NCBI GenBank assembly: GCA_002391105.1
Contig: DGRT01000176.1
Span: forward strand, 1 to 14,519
DNA from: Lachnospiraceae bacterium UBA4381
Lineage (GTDB): Bacteria > Bacillota > Clostridia > Lachnospirales > Lachnospiraceae
Length of the DNA: 14,519 nucleotides
Direction: 5' to 3'
The notes beneath the pieces are model-generated. The model saw nothing but the letters and a program-made list of their open reading frames with translations. It did not search any database and was not told the DNA's origin. Of this stretch, positions 8,185-14,519 are shown piece by piece. Positions within the stretch are counted from its first letter, which is position 1. Each line of letters opens with the position of its first letter. The translations under genes were made by a program, and so were the position numbers.

Positions 8185-9627
8185 TTAAAATGCATCATAT
8201 TCCAGACCAGCGAAGCTTATCTTATCGCCGTAGTATGCTTCTACCGGCTGATTGACAGGTATTCTCTCATCATTCAGATATGTTCCATTCTTAGAACCCG
8301 GATCGAGAATCTGAAAATGACCATTTTCCTTTTCAAGAATTGCATGAAGCCTGCTGATAGATGGATCTGTCAGACAATAATCACAGGACTGTGGTTGTCT
8401 TCCAACTCTTGTTTCCCCTTCTATCAGCAGAATCTGTTCACCCTTTTTGGTATCCCGCGGAATAAGCCTTGATACCGGCTGAGCTATCCCAGAAGCCGCA
8501 AGAACAGTAGTATCAGTTGCAGCAGATGCTTCATATACCTTTGATTCGGGCAAAGTATAAGAAGGCTCTTCATCATATTTATAAGCTTCATCCTCTATTT
8601 CAGGTCTAAGCTCCACAACTTCCGTATCCATGACCATCGAACTATCCATTTCAATTTCCTCCTTTGTATGCAGCACATTTACTACGATATAAACTAATGC
8701 CGCAGTTATTATTAATATGTCGAACTTAATCGCACTTACTCCAAACATCATAATCAGAATAACCGAGACCACCAACGCTGCTACAGCAGTAACTATGTAC
8801 AGCTTCCAGTCATAGCCTCTGTCGATAGCATCAGGATTATCCTTTGATTCCTTGTCTTTTTGTCCTCTATTCCTTAATCCACTATCCGACTTATGCTTTT
8901 CTGATTTGCTTTTACGTCCTGTCACTCCATTTTCATTTCTATTATTAATGTTTTTATCCGGTGTTAACTCACTTTCCGCATTATTAAAAAAAATGCCAGA
9001 AGCCCGGCTCTTTTCTGCCATCTCCTGCGAAGGTTTAGTTTGATAATTATTCTGATAAAAATCCCCTCCATAATCAGAGTTCCGCGTTGATCCTGATTCT
9101 TGCGAAGCATTGAGGAAAACTTCCGGATCAAATCTGTCAGACAGTAGTCCACTATAGAAATCATATAGGAACATCACGCCTTCCCTATCACTATGATCAT
9201 AAGACTTCATGATTTCTTCCAGCAAAAACTTTAACTGCTCCTTATAGCTCTCTCTCCTGCCCGGCACGTACAAAAAGCAATACGAATCCAGATTGGAATT
9301 GTATAGAATGTATCTCGCATCTATCAGCAAGCCTCCGGGATCCAGCAGATATTCTTCCATTTCCTTAAGACACCCCGATATATCGCGAAGCAGTTTCTTT
9401 ACATCCTTCTTTGTCGGCATGAACCTTGCATATCTTGCCACCAGTGTACACATACCATCTATCTTCACATACATTGTTTTGCACCCATCAATCACTCTTA
9501 TCTCCGTAGGTGGTATATATTTGAAAATGTTACTTACCAGCATATTTCCTTCATAGCCATCAGGTATCTCAGTTTTACTTACCTCCAGATAATTATTTAT
9601 CCCCCTGCTTTTCTGCAATATCATCAT
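8185..9627 (-). CDS. DUF6382 membrane protein with C-terminal FHA domain
   Basis: This 480-aa protein has an N-terminal region (about 1-175) resembling the DUF6382 domain of clostridial proteins. A polar, Asn/Lys/Ser-rich linker (about 180-270) follows, then two close hydrophobic helices (about 275-297 and 300-318), an acidic cytoplasmic linker and an FHA domain (about 395-480). The FHA signature residues are all present: Gly409-Arg410, Ser425-Arg426-x-His428, Asn447-Gly448-Thr449 and Asn452. An intact phosphothreonine-binding pocket is therefore likely. The first ATG (9627) follows AGGAGG (9638-9643) with 10-nt spacing; a second ATG follows directly. The gene overlaps the preceding tadE-like gene by 35 bp, which argues for translational coupling. 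Its role is inferred: an adaptor linking pilus assembly to Ser/Thr kinase signalling. No kinase is in the window. Confidence 0.88.
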   Translation of the reverse strand: MMILQKSRGINNYLEVSKTEIPDGYEGNMLVSNIFKYIPPTEIRVIDGCKTMYVKIDGMCTLVARYARFMPTKKDVKKLLRDISGCLKEMEEYLLDPGGLLIDARYILYNSNLDSYCFLYVPGRRESYKEQLKFLLEEIMKSYDHSDREGVMFLYDFYSGLLSDRFDPEVFLNASQESGSTRNSDYGGDFYQNNYQTKPSQEMAEKSRASGIFFNNAESELTPDKNINNRNENGVTGRKSKSEKHKSDSGLRNRGQKDKESKDNPDAIDRGYDWKLYIVTAVAALVVSVILIMMFGVSAIKFDILIITAALVYIVVNVLHTKEEIEMDSSMVMDTEVVELRPEIEDEAYKYDEEPSYTLPESKVYEASAATDTTVLAASGIAQPVSRLIPRDTKKGEQILLIEGETRVGRQPQSCDYCLTDPSISRLHAILEKENGHFQILDPGSKNGTYLNDERIPVNQPVEAYYGDKISFAGLEYDAF

Positions 9628-10024
9628 ATAGCTGCCACCTCCTCAGCCGGTCACTACATACATCAATCTCATGCTTCCCCGAAACAGAAATACTGTCTCT
9701 AACCCGAAGAACCCCATCACACACAGCTAGATGGCTGATGTAATAAGTATCCACTTCTGCGGTTTTGTAATACAGACCTCTGTTATAATCTTCAGTCTCC
9801 AGATAATCCCCTACCAGATCTGCTCTTATATATTCATAAGGTATCGTATAAAGCCTTTCATATTCTGTAGCCAAAAGGAAACTACGCTCATAGACCAATA
9901 TCATTCCCATTATCATGATGCACACACCTATCAGAATAACCGGAACAATCAGTGATGCCTCTATAGTCATGTAGCCTTTATTTTTGCTTTCCCTGTATTT
10001 TTTTATTACTGATTTATCATTCAT
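9593..10024 (-). CDS. Small TadE-like minor pilin (pseudopilin), 143 aa
   Basis: The N-terminus is basic (KKYRESKNKG), followed by YMTIEASLIVPVILIGVCIM. This is the class III prepilin pattern: cleavage after Gly17, Glu at mature position +5 (Glu22) and a hydrophobic helix. TadE-family proteins are minor pilins of Tad systems, inserted in the membrane and processed by the dedicated prepilin peptidase, which is not in the window. The rest is a small, Tyr-rich extracytoplasmic domain with two Cys residues. I place the start at ATG 10024 because AAGGTG (10034-10039) sits 9 nt upstream. The in-frame GTG at 10036 lies inside that site and has no good site of its own; it would add 4 residues. The 3' end overlaps the FHA gene. 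Confidence 0.85.
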   Translation of the reverse strand: MNDKSVIKKYRESKNKGYMTIEASLIVPVILIGVCIMIMGMILVYERSFLLATEYERLYTIPYEYIRADLVGDYLETEDYNRGLYYKTAEVDTYYISHLAVCDGVLRVRDSISVSGKHEIDVCSDRLRRWQLYDDIAEKQGDK

Positions 10025-10033
10025 ATTTTCTGT

Positions 10034-10039
10034 CACCTT
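10034..10039 (-). promoter_or_regulatory. Ribosome binding site that decides the start of the small tadE-like gene
   Basis: AAGGTG on the minus strand is 9 nt upstream of ATG 10024. Its GTG is itself an in-frame possible start (10036), but using that would leave only a weak AAGAATTAAG leader. ATG 10024 is therefore the better choice. Confidence 0.55.
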
Positions 10040-10056
10040 AATTCTTTTTTACATCT

Positions 10057-10137
10057 CTAATGAGCCCTGCGCATCAGTCGCTAAACAACCGGGCTAATGA
10101 GCTCAGTACATCAGTCACAAAACAACCGGACTAATGA
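10057..10137. repeat. 37-bp tandem repeat covering a stop codon, between the two tadE-like genes
   Basis: On the plus strand, units start at 10057 and 10094, and a partial third at 10131. Each begins CTAATGA and ends ACAACCGG, and the two full units differ at 7 of 37 positions. The start of the third copy is the complement of the stop codon of the upstream tadE-like gene (CAT TAG), so the repeat carries the gene's own end into the spacer. The first unit can fold through AGCCC (10063-10067) and GGGCT (10091-10095). No function was recognised; a tandem slippage duplication followed by drift is likely. Confidence 0.8.
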
Positions 10138-10883
10138 CCGCACTTGGAGCACGGCGGTAGATTCACTTCGCTGAGCTTCTTCCTTTCCACAACCCTTCTA
10201 AGTCTGGAGCATGAGAATGTAGAATGATACCGCTCTCCATCACTGGTAATTATCACCTTTTCTCCTGCCACTCCTCCACAGTATTCACAAGGTGTATAGC
10301 CCTCACTAAGGGCATTTTCCAAGGTGGTGGCAGACATATCAGGAAGCAGATAGGTACAGTTTCTGGTGTCGTGATACACGACTCCATTTTCAGCTACATA
10401 AACATAGCGTTCATCTTCACCGCCATCTTCAGCCCCTCCGCCTCCTGGTTTCCTGCCCAGATAAGCCCGCTGTCTTATGTGCTCCTGACACTGTTTGGAA
10501 AAGCTTCTCAGCAAGGGAACATTTACATGCACATAGTAGGTCACCCAGAGGTCTATATAACCCTCTTCATCCGGAAAGCTTGATCCCAGAAAAACAACAC
10601 CACTCCTGCCACCTACCACATATTTTTCCAGAAGAGCCGCATCATCCACATATCCCCAAAATCTGACTGTCGCCATAGGCAGATCCATAACATCCGCCTC
10701 AGGAAAGCTGTCCGTCAGGTAAGCATATTCCGCCATGTATTCCGATGTTTCTACCGCACCCTCATACACGACACCCTTTACAGTACTGAGCTCAGCCATA
10801 TATATAAAAGCCAGCATCACAAAAAGCAGTATCGGAAATGCAATAGCCGCTTCAATTGATGCAGAGCCTTTATTATTCATCAT
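10131..10883 (-). CDS. TadE-like pseudopilin with two C-terminal Cys/His modules, 250 aa
   Basis: The N-terminus NNKG|SASIEAAIAFPILLFVM gives a class III prepilin site after Gly6, Glu at mature +5 (Glu11) and a single hydrophobic helix (about 12-32). This identifies a TadE-family minor pilin. Residues about 40-145 form the usual extracytoplasmic part. A Gly/Glu-rich hinge (about 148-160) leads to two copies of an unusual module: Tyr-His171-x4-Cys176 ... Pro-Cys199-x2-Cys202-Gly, and Tyr-His220-x4-Cys225 ... Pro-Cys245-x2-Cys248-Gly. Each has the His/Cys set expected of a small zinc site; metal binding is inferred. Typical TadE proteins are shorter and lack this part. AAGGAAGGAG precedes two adjacent ATGs (10883, 10880); the second has the better spacing (6 nt), so the product may be one residue shorter. 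Confidence 0.85.
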   Translation of the reverse strand: MMNNKGSASIEAAIAFPILLFVMLAFIYMAELSTVKGVVYEGAVETSEYMAEYAYLTDSFPEADVMDLPMATVRFWGYVDDAALLEKYVVGGRSGVVFLGSSFPDEEGYIDLWVTYYVHVNVPLLRSFSKQCQEHIRQRAYLGRKPGGGGAEDGGEDERYVYVAENGVVYHDTRNCTYLLPDMSATTLENALSEGYTPCEYCGGVAGEKVIITSDGERYHSTFSCSRLRRVVERKKLSEVNLPPCSKCGH

Positions 10884-10913
10884 ATTCTCCTTCCTTACAT
10901 TTTTTTATAAATA

Positions 10914-11109
10914 GTCTCCCAGAGAGGCATTTCTATATCTCAACAGGTCACGTGTTTCAATGAGGCATAAATACGACAATTTTTTATTATGATGCAGGTG
11001 CCAAAGACACCCTTTGATACTATATGACATACGGGTCACTCCGTTTCTAAGCATTTTGTTTGGGGTTTTGTAATCCTGTATTAATATATGAAATACCTCT
11101 CTGACAGAC
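10914..11109. mobile_element. 196-bp MITE-like element with TA flanks, inserted at the end of the DUF5702 gene
   Basis: The ends are imperfect inverted repeats of 34-35 bp. The left end (10914-10947, plus) starts GTCTCCCAGAGAGGCATTTC and the right end (11075-11109, minus) starts GTCTGTCAGAGAGGTATTTC. They match at 17 of these 20 positions, and both arms run on through TATAT to ACAGG. A TA dinucleotide abuts each end (10912-10913 and 11110-11111), as in TA target duplications of IS630/Tc1-mariner-type elements. The interior has no open reading frame of note, so the element would be non-autonomous. The stop codon of the upstream gene (TAG, 11109-11111) is made of the TA target plus the first base of the element. 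The alternative is a long-range RNA stem formed by the operon transcript. Confidence 0.68.
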
Positions 11110-12662
11110 TAATAGCCTCTTTCCTCATGGAGCCTGAACTCTTCTCCTCCATAGTTAATATCAGCATTCACGCCAAATGCAGTAATCGCATTAGACATTC
11201 TGAAATCAGGATCAGAATATTCTTCATCAGTTGCAGCAACATTTAACTGCATAACATCAAGCATCCTGTAATACATCGTTTCACCTCTAAGCGCCATAAG
11301 TATCATCAGATATTCTTTATAATCAAGCCCCCGTTCCTCGTCAGAGGGTTCGCTGACCAGGGTCTCCAGATGCGACAGACTTTCAAAGTCAGTAGTCCAG
11401 GTATCTATAGATTTGATAAATGGAACGCTATGACCTCTAAGCAGTAGATATACATCAGCTATGGATTCTATATATGCCCAGCACCCTGCCAGCAGATACT
11501 TAACCACAGGCTGAGCAGGAGGAAAATATATTGTCAGCGCCAGAGCTGTTGCTTCACACTCTGCCATTTTTTCGGAATCCATTAGTATATAAGCCAGATT
11601 TCCGCCAAACCTTATAAGAAGTATTTCATCTACAACCTTCTTATAATTCGCACTGTCTGTGTCTTCGCCACCGATTATGTATTCCATCTCAAAGTTAAGA
11701 TATGTATCATCGTATTTCTGCTCCGTAAGACAGTTAAAATACGAACTGCCATAAACAACAGCCTCTGCATATGTTGTTAACGATTCGCCCCATCCATTTC
11801 CTTTTACAGCATCCATCTTCATGCGACTGATACTGGTAAAGCTTGTCTTTACCTCCTCTACTCTGTTCTTGGGTTTACCATCCGAAGGAAGCTCATCCAT
11901 GGCAACAACATTTGTCCCAAATGAAACATCCTGCGGAAGAAGAAGTCCCTCCAGCCCTGCATCCACAAATGCTTTCAGGGTAATCCTGGGATCTACAACA
12001 TTGACACCGTCCTTCTCTCCTTCTGCTTCTTCACCTTGCGTTTCACTTTCAGATTCACTCTTCGATCCGCTTTTCGATTCACCTTTTGATTTGCTTTTCG
12101 ATTCGCTTTTTGTAGAATTATCACCGGAAGAATCAGAGCCCGCTTTTTTTGTCTCTTCTATTTTTTCTATTCGTTTCGTCTCGCTCTCTATATCGTTATC
12201 CATATCATTAAGCTGGCTTACACCAATAGGTTCATCATTTCCTGATGTTTTCTCCATGATCTTATCAACAGCCATATTGATAACGTTATATTTAAAATTC
12301 TCATTTATCTGTTCCTTAAATTCTGAACACCCATTATCCAGTATTCCAAGAGAACCGGACATTTCTACATCCTTCACAGTAAAGTCTTCTCCCAGACAGG
12401 TTTTCAGGGTTTCTTCCATGCTGACCTCCAGCGCTCCTTCGCCTGCTCCTGATGCATTTTTATCCAGTAAAAGGATATGATACCGGTCAAATATCAATCT
12501 GTTATAATTTGCCAGCTCACTCGACATAGCTGTGGTAACAGCCGTACTTGCTTTAGTCCTTGCAGCACTTCTATCTGTTATTGTTATAGTTGTTATAGCT
12601 ATCAATAGTATCGCCGCCAGTAACAGGCAGACAAAAACCGTTACATATCCTTTATTAAACAT
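11109..12662 (-). CDS. DUF5702 family Tad-operon protein (pseudopilin-like), 517 aa
   Basis: The N-terminus MFNKG|YVTVFVCLLLAAILLIAITTITI resembles a prepilin-type leader (Lys-Gly then a hydrophobic helix) but lacks Glu at +5. Processing may therefore differ from the TadE proteins. The rest should be extracytoplasmic. The overall match is to DUF5702 proteins, which sit beside TadE genes in clostridial Tad loci; their exact role is not established. An odd, very hydrophilic low-complexity segment (about 172-218), rich in Lys, Ser and Glu (KSESKSKSKGESKSGSKSES), separates an N-terminal part (31-170) from the larger C-terminal part, suggesting a flexible linker. The ATG follows AAAAAAGGA. The last codons (GGC TAT TAG) end exactly at a TA-flanked inserted element. 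Without it the frame would run two codons further (Tyr-Leu) to TAA, so the present C-terminus is slightly shortened. Confidence 0.82.
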   Translation of the reverse strand: MFNKGYVTVFVCLLLAAILLIAITTITITDRSAARTKASTAVTTAMSSELANYNRLIFDRYHILLLDKNASGAGEGALEVSMEETLKTCLGEDFTVKDVEMSGSLGILDNGCSEFKEQINENFKYNVINMAVDKIMEKTSGNDEPIGVSQLNDMDNDIESETKRIEKIEETKKAGSDSSGDNSTKSESKSKSKGESKSGSKSESESETQGEEAEGEKDGVNVVDPRITLKAFVDAGLEGLLLPQDVSFGTNVVAMDELPSDGKPKNRVEEVKTSFTSISRMKMDAVKGNGWGESLTTYAEAVVYGSSYFNCLTEQKYDDTYLNFEMEYIIGGEDTDSANYKKVVDEILLIRFGGNLAYILMDSEKMAECEATALALTIYFPPAQPVVKYLLAGCWAYIESIADVYLLLRGHSVPFIKSIDTWTTDFESLSHLETLVSEPSDEERGLDYKEYLMILMALRGETMYYRMLDVMQLNVAATDEEYSDPDFRMSNAITAFGVNADINYGGEEFRLHEERGY

Positions 12663-12709
12663 TTCATTTTCCTTTTTTATCTGTATATTTCCATCTGTTT
12701 ACGACATAA

Positions 12710-12732
12710 GTGTCAAAATGTACTTTTGACAC
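12710..12732. promoter_or_regulatory. Perfect 9-bp inverted repeat in the DUF5702 leader, operator or RNA hairpin
   Basis: GTGTCAAAA (12710-12718) and TTTTGACAC (12724-12732) are exact inverse copies around a 5-nt centre. The repeat begins a few bases after the predicted transcription start of the promoter at 12742-12770. It could be a repressor site at the start of transcription, or a 5' hairpin protecting or stopping the flp transcript. There is no T-run after it, so it is a poor intrinsic terminator. Confidence 0.45.
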
Positions 12733-12741
12733 CTACATCCT

Positions 12742-12770
12742 TTTATAGCTATTTTCACGTTTTTTTTCAG
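12742..12770 (-). promoter_or_regulatory. Possible internal promoter upstream of the DUF5702 gene
   Basis: On the minus strand, CTGAAA (12765-12770, four of six consensus bases), a 17-bp spacer and TATAAA (12742-12747, five of six) fit a sigma-A promoter with a start near 12735. That is about 72 nt before the DUF5702 ATG. It lies in the 186-bp gap after flp, the longest spacer in the operon not explained by an insertion. It would let the pilin gene and the downstream minor-pilin genes be expressed separately. AT-rich DNA makes chance matches common. Confidence 0.35.
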
Positions 12771-12848
12771 GAAAGTATCATATTACTACTAACATTTACT
12801 TAGAAATGAAGAAAACAGTTTATTTCTTTCGAGATATAAGCTCCAGAA

Positions 12849-13049
12849 TCAACCTCCTGTTATCTGAGATGCGCCATCCTTGATGGTTTCCCATATACTT
12901 GAAACAAGCGACATTGCCTGAGTCTTAAATATATAAACCAGTGCAATTAAGACAACCAATATTAGAATGATCTCAATCGCAGCCACACCAGAATCATCCT
13001 TCTTAAGATTAAGAAATCTGGTCTTCATTGTATTTAAAAAATCGCTCAT
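12849..13049 (-). CDS. flp: Flp-family type IVb pilin (Flp1-like), 66 aa
   Basis: This is the major pilin subunit of a Tad-type pilus. It has a short basic/acidic leader ending DDSG21, then VAAIEIILILVVLIALVYIF: Glu at mature +5 (Glu26) and an unbroken hydrophobic helix of about 18 residues. Its size and the short hydrophilic tail (ending ITGG) are normal for Flp pilins. Processing by a TadV/FppA-like prepilin peptidase is expected; that gene is not in the window. GGAGGG lies 7 nt before the ATG, a strong site that suits an abundant subunit. The gene follows tadC after 32 bp. The 186-bp spacer after it may separate its expression from the rest of the operon. Confidence 0.9.
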   Translation of the reverse strand: MSDFLNTMKTRFLNLKKDDSGVAAIEIILILVVLIALVYIFKTQAMSLVSSIWETIKDGASQITGG

Positions 13050-13081
13050 TATATTCCCTCCTTCACTTGTTTTAACCCGGT

Positions 13082-14485
13082 TTATATTCCGGTCAAAGCC
13101 GGATATACCACTATCAGCATAACCAGTCCCAATAAGATTGCTGTTGGAATCAGCAGTTTTTCAGACGCCTGTTCGCCCTTCTTCCTTATCATTTCCCTTC
13201 TCATGTAAAAGCCGTTCTTCACTTCCATATCAAGAAGCCTTAGCAGATTGGAATTACCGTAAGCCAGGTTTTGGCTGATAAGCGACATCAGTCTGGTGTA
13301 CTGACCGGATACAAGTCTTTTGCCAAGTTCCATATACTCACTACCTTCAGAAACTCCTGATTCAATCCTTTTAATCGAGAAATCCACTTCATCTGCAAGA
13401 ATATTTGCATTACCCTGTTTTGCCGCAGCCTCCATAGCTCTCCTCAGAGAAAACCCTGCGCCAATATAAATAGTAAGTCGATTTACAAAGCCAAAGTATT
13501 CCATTTCCAACTCTTTTTCCCGGCTTCTGCCTTCTTCTCTCAGCTTTGACACCCGGTAATATCCCCAGATAACAATCATTACTATTCCAAATGCCAGGAG
13601 TCTCATAAGTTGGTCATCCTGATTCTCAGCTTCTCTCTTTACAGATATTTCACCAATCTGCTTCGGAATCTGCAGCTTCTCCTCGGACCTGTTTTCCTCT
13701 TCGATTTCCAGCATCTTCAGCTTTGCCCACTCAGTCCCTACAAGTTCCTCATCACCTACTACAGTAACTGCAGTCTGGTATGTATCTGAATGATTACCAT
13801 CTGTAATTCTGGCAGATATATTTACCTTCTTCTCTTCCTCCTTCAGATCATCGTTATTAACAACGCCTTCATAGTCCACCACTACAGGATCGTCCGTATC
13901 CCAGATAATCTTTAACGTTCCTGATTCGTCTTTTGTGGGGAAGAACAGATTTGCCATAACGTGGTCAGCATCAGCATTTGCTCCAATCAGATTTGCTCCG
14001 ATATATAGCTTTGCCTTTGCAGCCAGATCATTAAATTCTTTAGTGGTATATTCTCTGGAATGTATCTCCAGTTGATATATTTCGCCTTCAGCATCCCCAC
14101 TGTCACTTAGCTTTACATCAACATATTTTGAGGTTTCAGCTACCCCGGGTCTATCTATTACATATGGATCGTTCTTTTTCTCCGGTATAAAACCGAATAT
14201 AATTATGATAAACGCCAGTATCACTACTCCAATGATTGCCTTATGAAACAGTGTCGCGATCCATCTGTCTGTTTGCTGTTCCAGTGGTTTTTCATTCAAT
14301 ACCACTGTTCGTCTGATATAGCTTTTTACCCTTGACCTTACCTTTGGACTTAGTCTGTCAGTCATCCACCCTGCCACCCACCATAACGGATCTCGGCTGT
14401 CCTTATATTTGCTATAGTTTTTCCTGCTTATTATTGCCAACATCAAAATAGTCACAATAAGAGCAGCGCCTGTTATTTGAGCCAT
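13082..14485 (-). CDS. tadC: TadC-like type II secretion F-domain protein with inserted Ig-like domain, 467 aa
   Basis: This is the inner-membrane platform of the Tad pilus machine, expected to pair with TadB and the TadA ATPase. Visible order: N-terminal helix (about 5-20); a basic cytoplasmic stretch; a second helix (about 80-100); an extracytoplasmic region (about 101-293); a third helix (about 295-312); a cytoplasmic helical T2SSF-type domain (about 325-440, with FVNRLTIYIGAGFSLRRAME); and a C-terminal helix (about 444-463). Ordinary TadC proteins have only a short loop where this one carries about 190 residues. Residues about 178-244 (FFPTKDESGTLKIIWDTDDP ... DYEGVV ... TAVTVVG) resemble the atrophied bacterial Ig-like (aBig) fold. 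TadB against TadC cannot be settled without neighbours; position directly before flp favours TadC. The ATG at 14485 is preceded by AAAGGGG at 12-nt spacing. The upstream gene must end within or beyond the 34-bp right margin. Confidence 0.82.
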   Translation of the reverse strand: MAQITGAALIVTILMLAIISRKNYSKYKDSRDPLWWVAGWMTDRLSPKVRSRVKSYIRRTVVLNEKPLEQQTDRWIATLFHKAIIGVVILAFIIIIFGFIPEKKNDPYVIDRPGVAETSKYVDVKLSDSGDAEGEIYQLEIHSREYTTKEFNDLAAKAKLYIGANLIGANADADHVMANLFFPTKDESGTLKIIWDTDDPVVVDYEGVVNNDDLKEEEKKVNISARITDGNHSDTYQTAVTVVGDEELVGTEWAKLKMLEIEEENRSEEKLQIPKQIGEISVKREAENQDDQLMRLLAFGIVMIVIWGYYRVSKLREEGRSREKELEMEYFGFVNRLTIYIGAGFSLRRAMEAAAKQGNANILADEVDFSIKRIESGVSEGSEYMELGKRLVSGQYTRLMSLISQNLAYGNSNLLRLLDMEVKNGFYMRREMIRKKGEQASEKLLIPTAILLGLVMLIVVYPALTGI

Positions 14486-14519
14486 TTAATACATTTTCCC
14501 CTTTCTCAAAGTTTTCTAA

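Noticed and set aside
10022..10036. GTG at 10036 as the start of the small tadE-like gene.
   Set aside because: The GTG is part of the AAGGTG ribosome binding site for the ATG at 10024 and has no convincing site of its own.
11821..12480. A 219-codon plus-strand open frame rich in Ser, Phe and Asp.
   Set aside because: It is antisense to the DUF5702 gene and created by the Lys/Ser/Glu linker codons. The opposite strand has the signal-like N-terminus, ribosome binding site and operon context.

Overview
The window looks like part of a chromosome from a low-to-moderate-GC Gram-positive Clostridia, most likely a Lachnospiraceae (Butyrivibrio-like) bacterium. The reasons are the strong AGGAGG-type ribosome binding sites, the Clostridia-type SpaA/VaFE surface protein, the DUF5702 and DUF6382-FHA proteins that accompany Tad pilus genes in this family, and a Lachnospiraceae-like tRNA-Ser 5' end. 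The organism is inferred, not proven.

Every supported gene is on the minus strand, so the window reads right to left as the distal part of a Tad/Flp-type (type IVb) pilus operon. From 14485 down to 426 the order is: a TadC-like inner-membrane platform protein carrying an extra extracytoplasmic Ig-like domain; a 66-aa Flp pilin; a DUF5702 pseudopilin-like protein; a TadE-like pseudopilin with a duplicated Cys/His C-terminal module; a second small TadE-like pseudopilin; a membrane protein with DUF6382 and a C-terminal FHA domain; and a 2570-aa SpaA/VaFE-repeat surface protein with a signal peptide and an LPXTG-like tail. The TadA ATPase, TadB, TadZ, prepilin peptidase and sortase are not in the window. 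TadA and TadB would be expected just off the right edge.

The genes fit one envelope machine. TadC and the missing TadA/B would extrude a fibre of Flp with TadE and DUF5702 minor pilins. The FHA protein would connect the system to Ser/Thr phosphorylation. The giant repeat protein would be the adhesin or stalk produced with the pilus.

The non-coding DNA is informative. The 225-bp gap between the DUF5702 and first TadE genes is almost entirely a 196-bp element with roughly 35-bp terminal inverted repeats bounded by TA on both sides, that is, a MITE whose insertion supplies the present stop codon. The gap between the two TadE genes holds a 37-bp tandem repeat that duplicates the stop-codon region. 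The gap after flp holds a plausible internal promoter followed by a perfect 9-bp inverted repeat.

Positions 1-425 hold no intact protein gene. They contain a coding-like but frameshifted remnant (about 227-425), a bidirectional-looking terminator hairpin (177-210), a consensus promoter (99-127, minus) and the first 23 bases of a tRNA-Ser running off the left edge.
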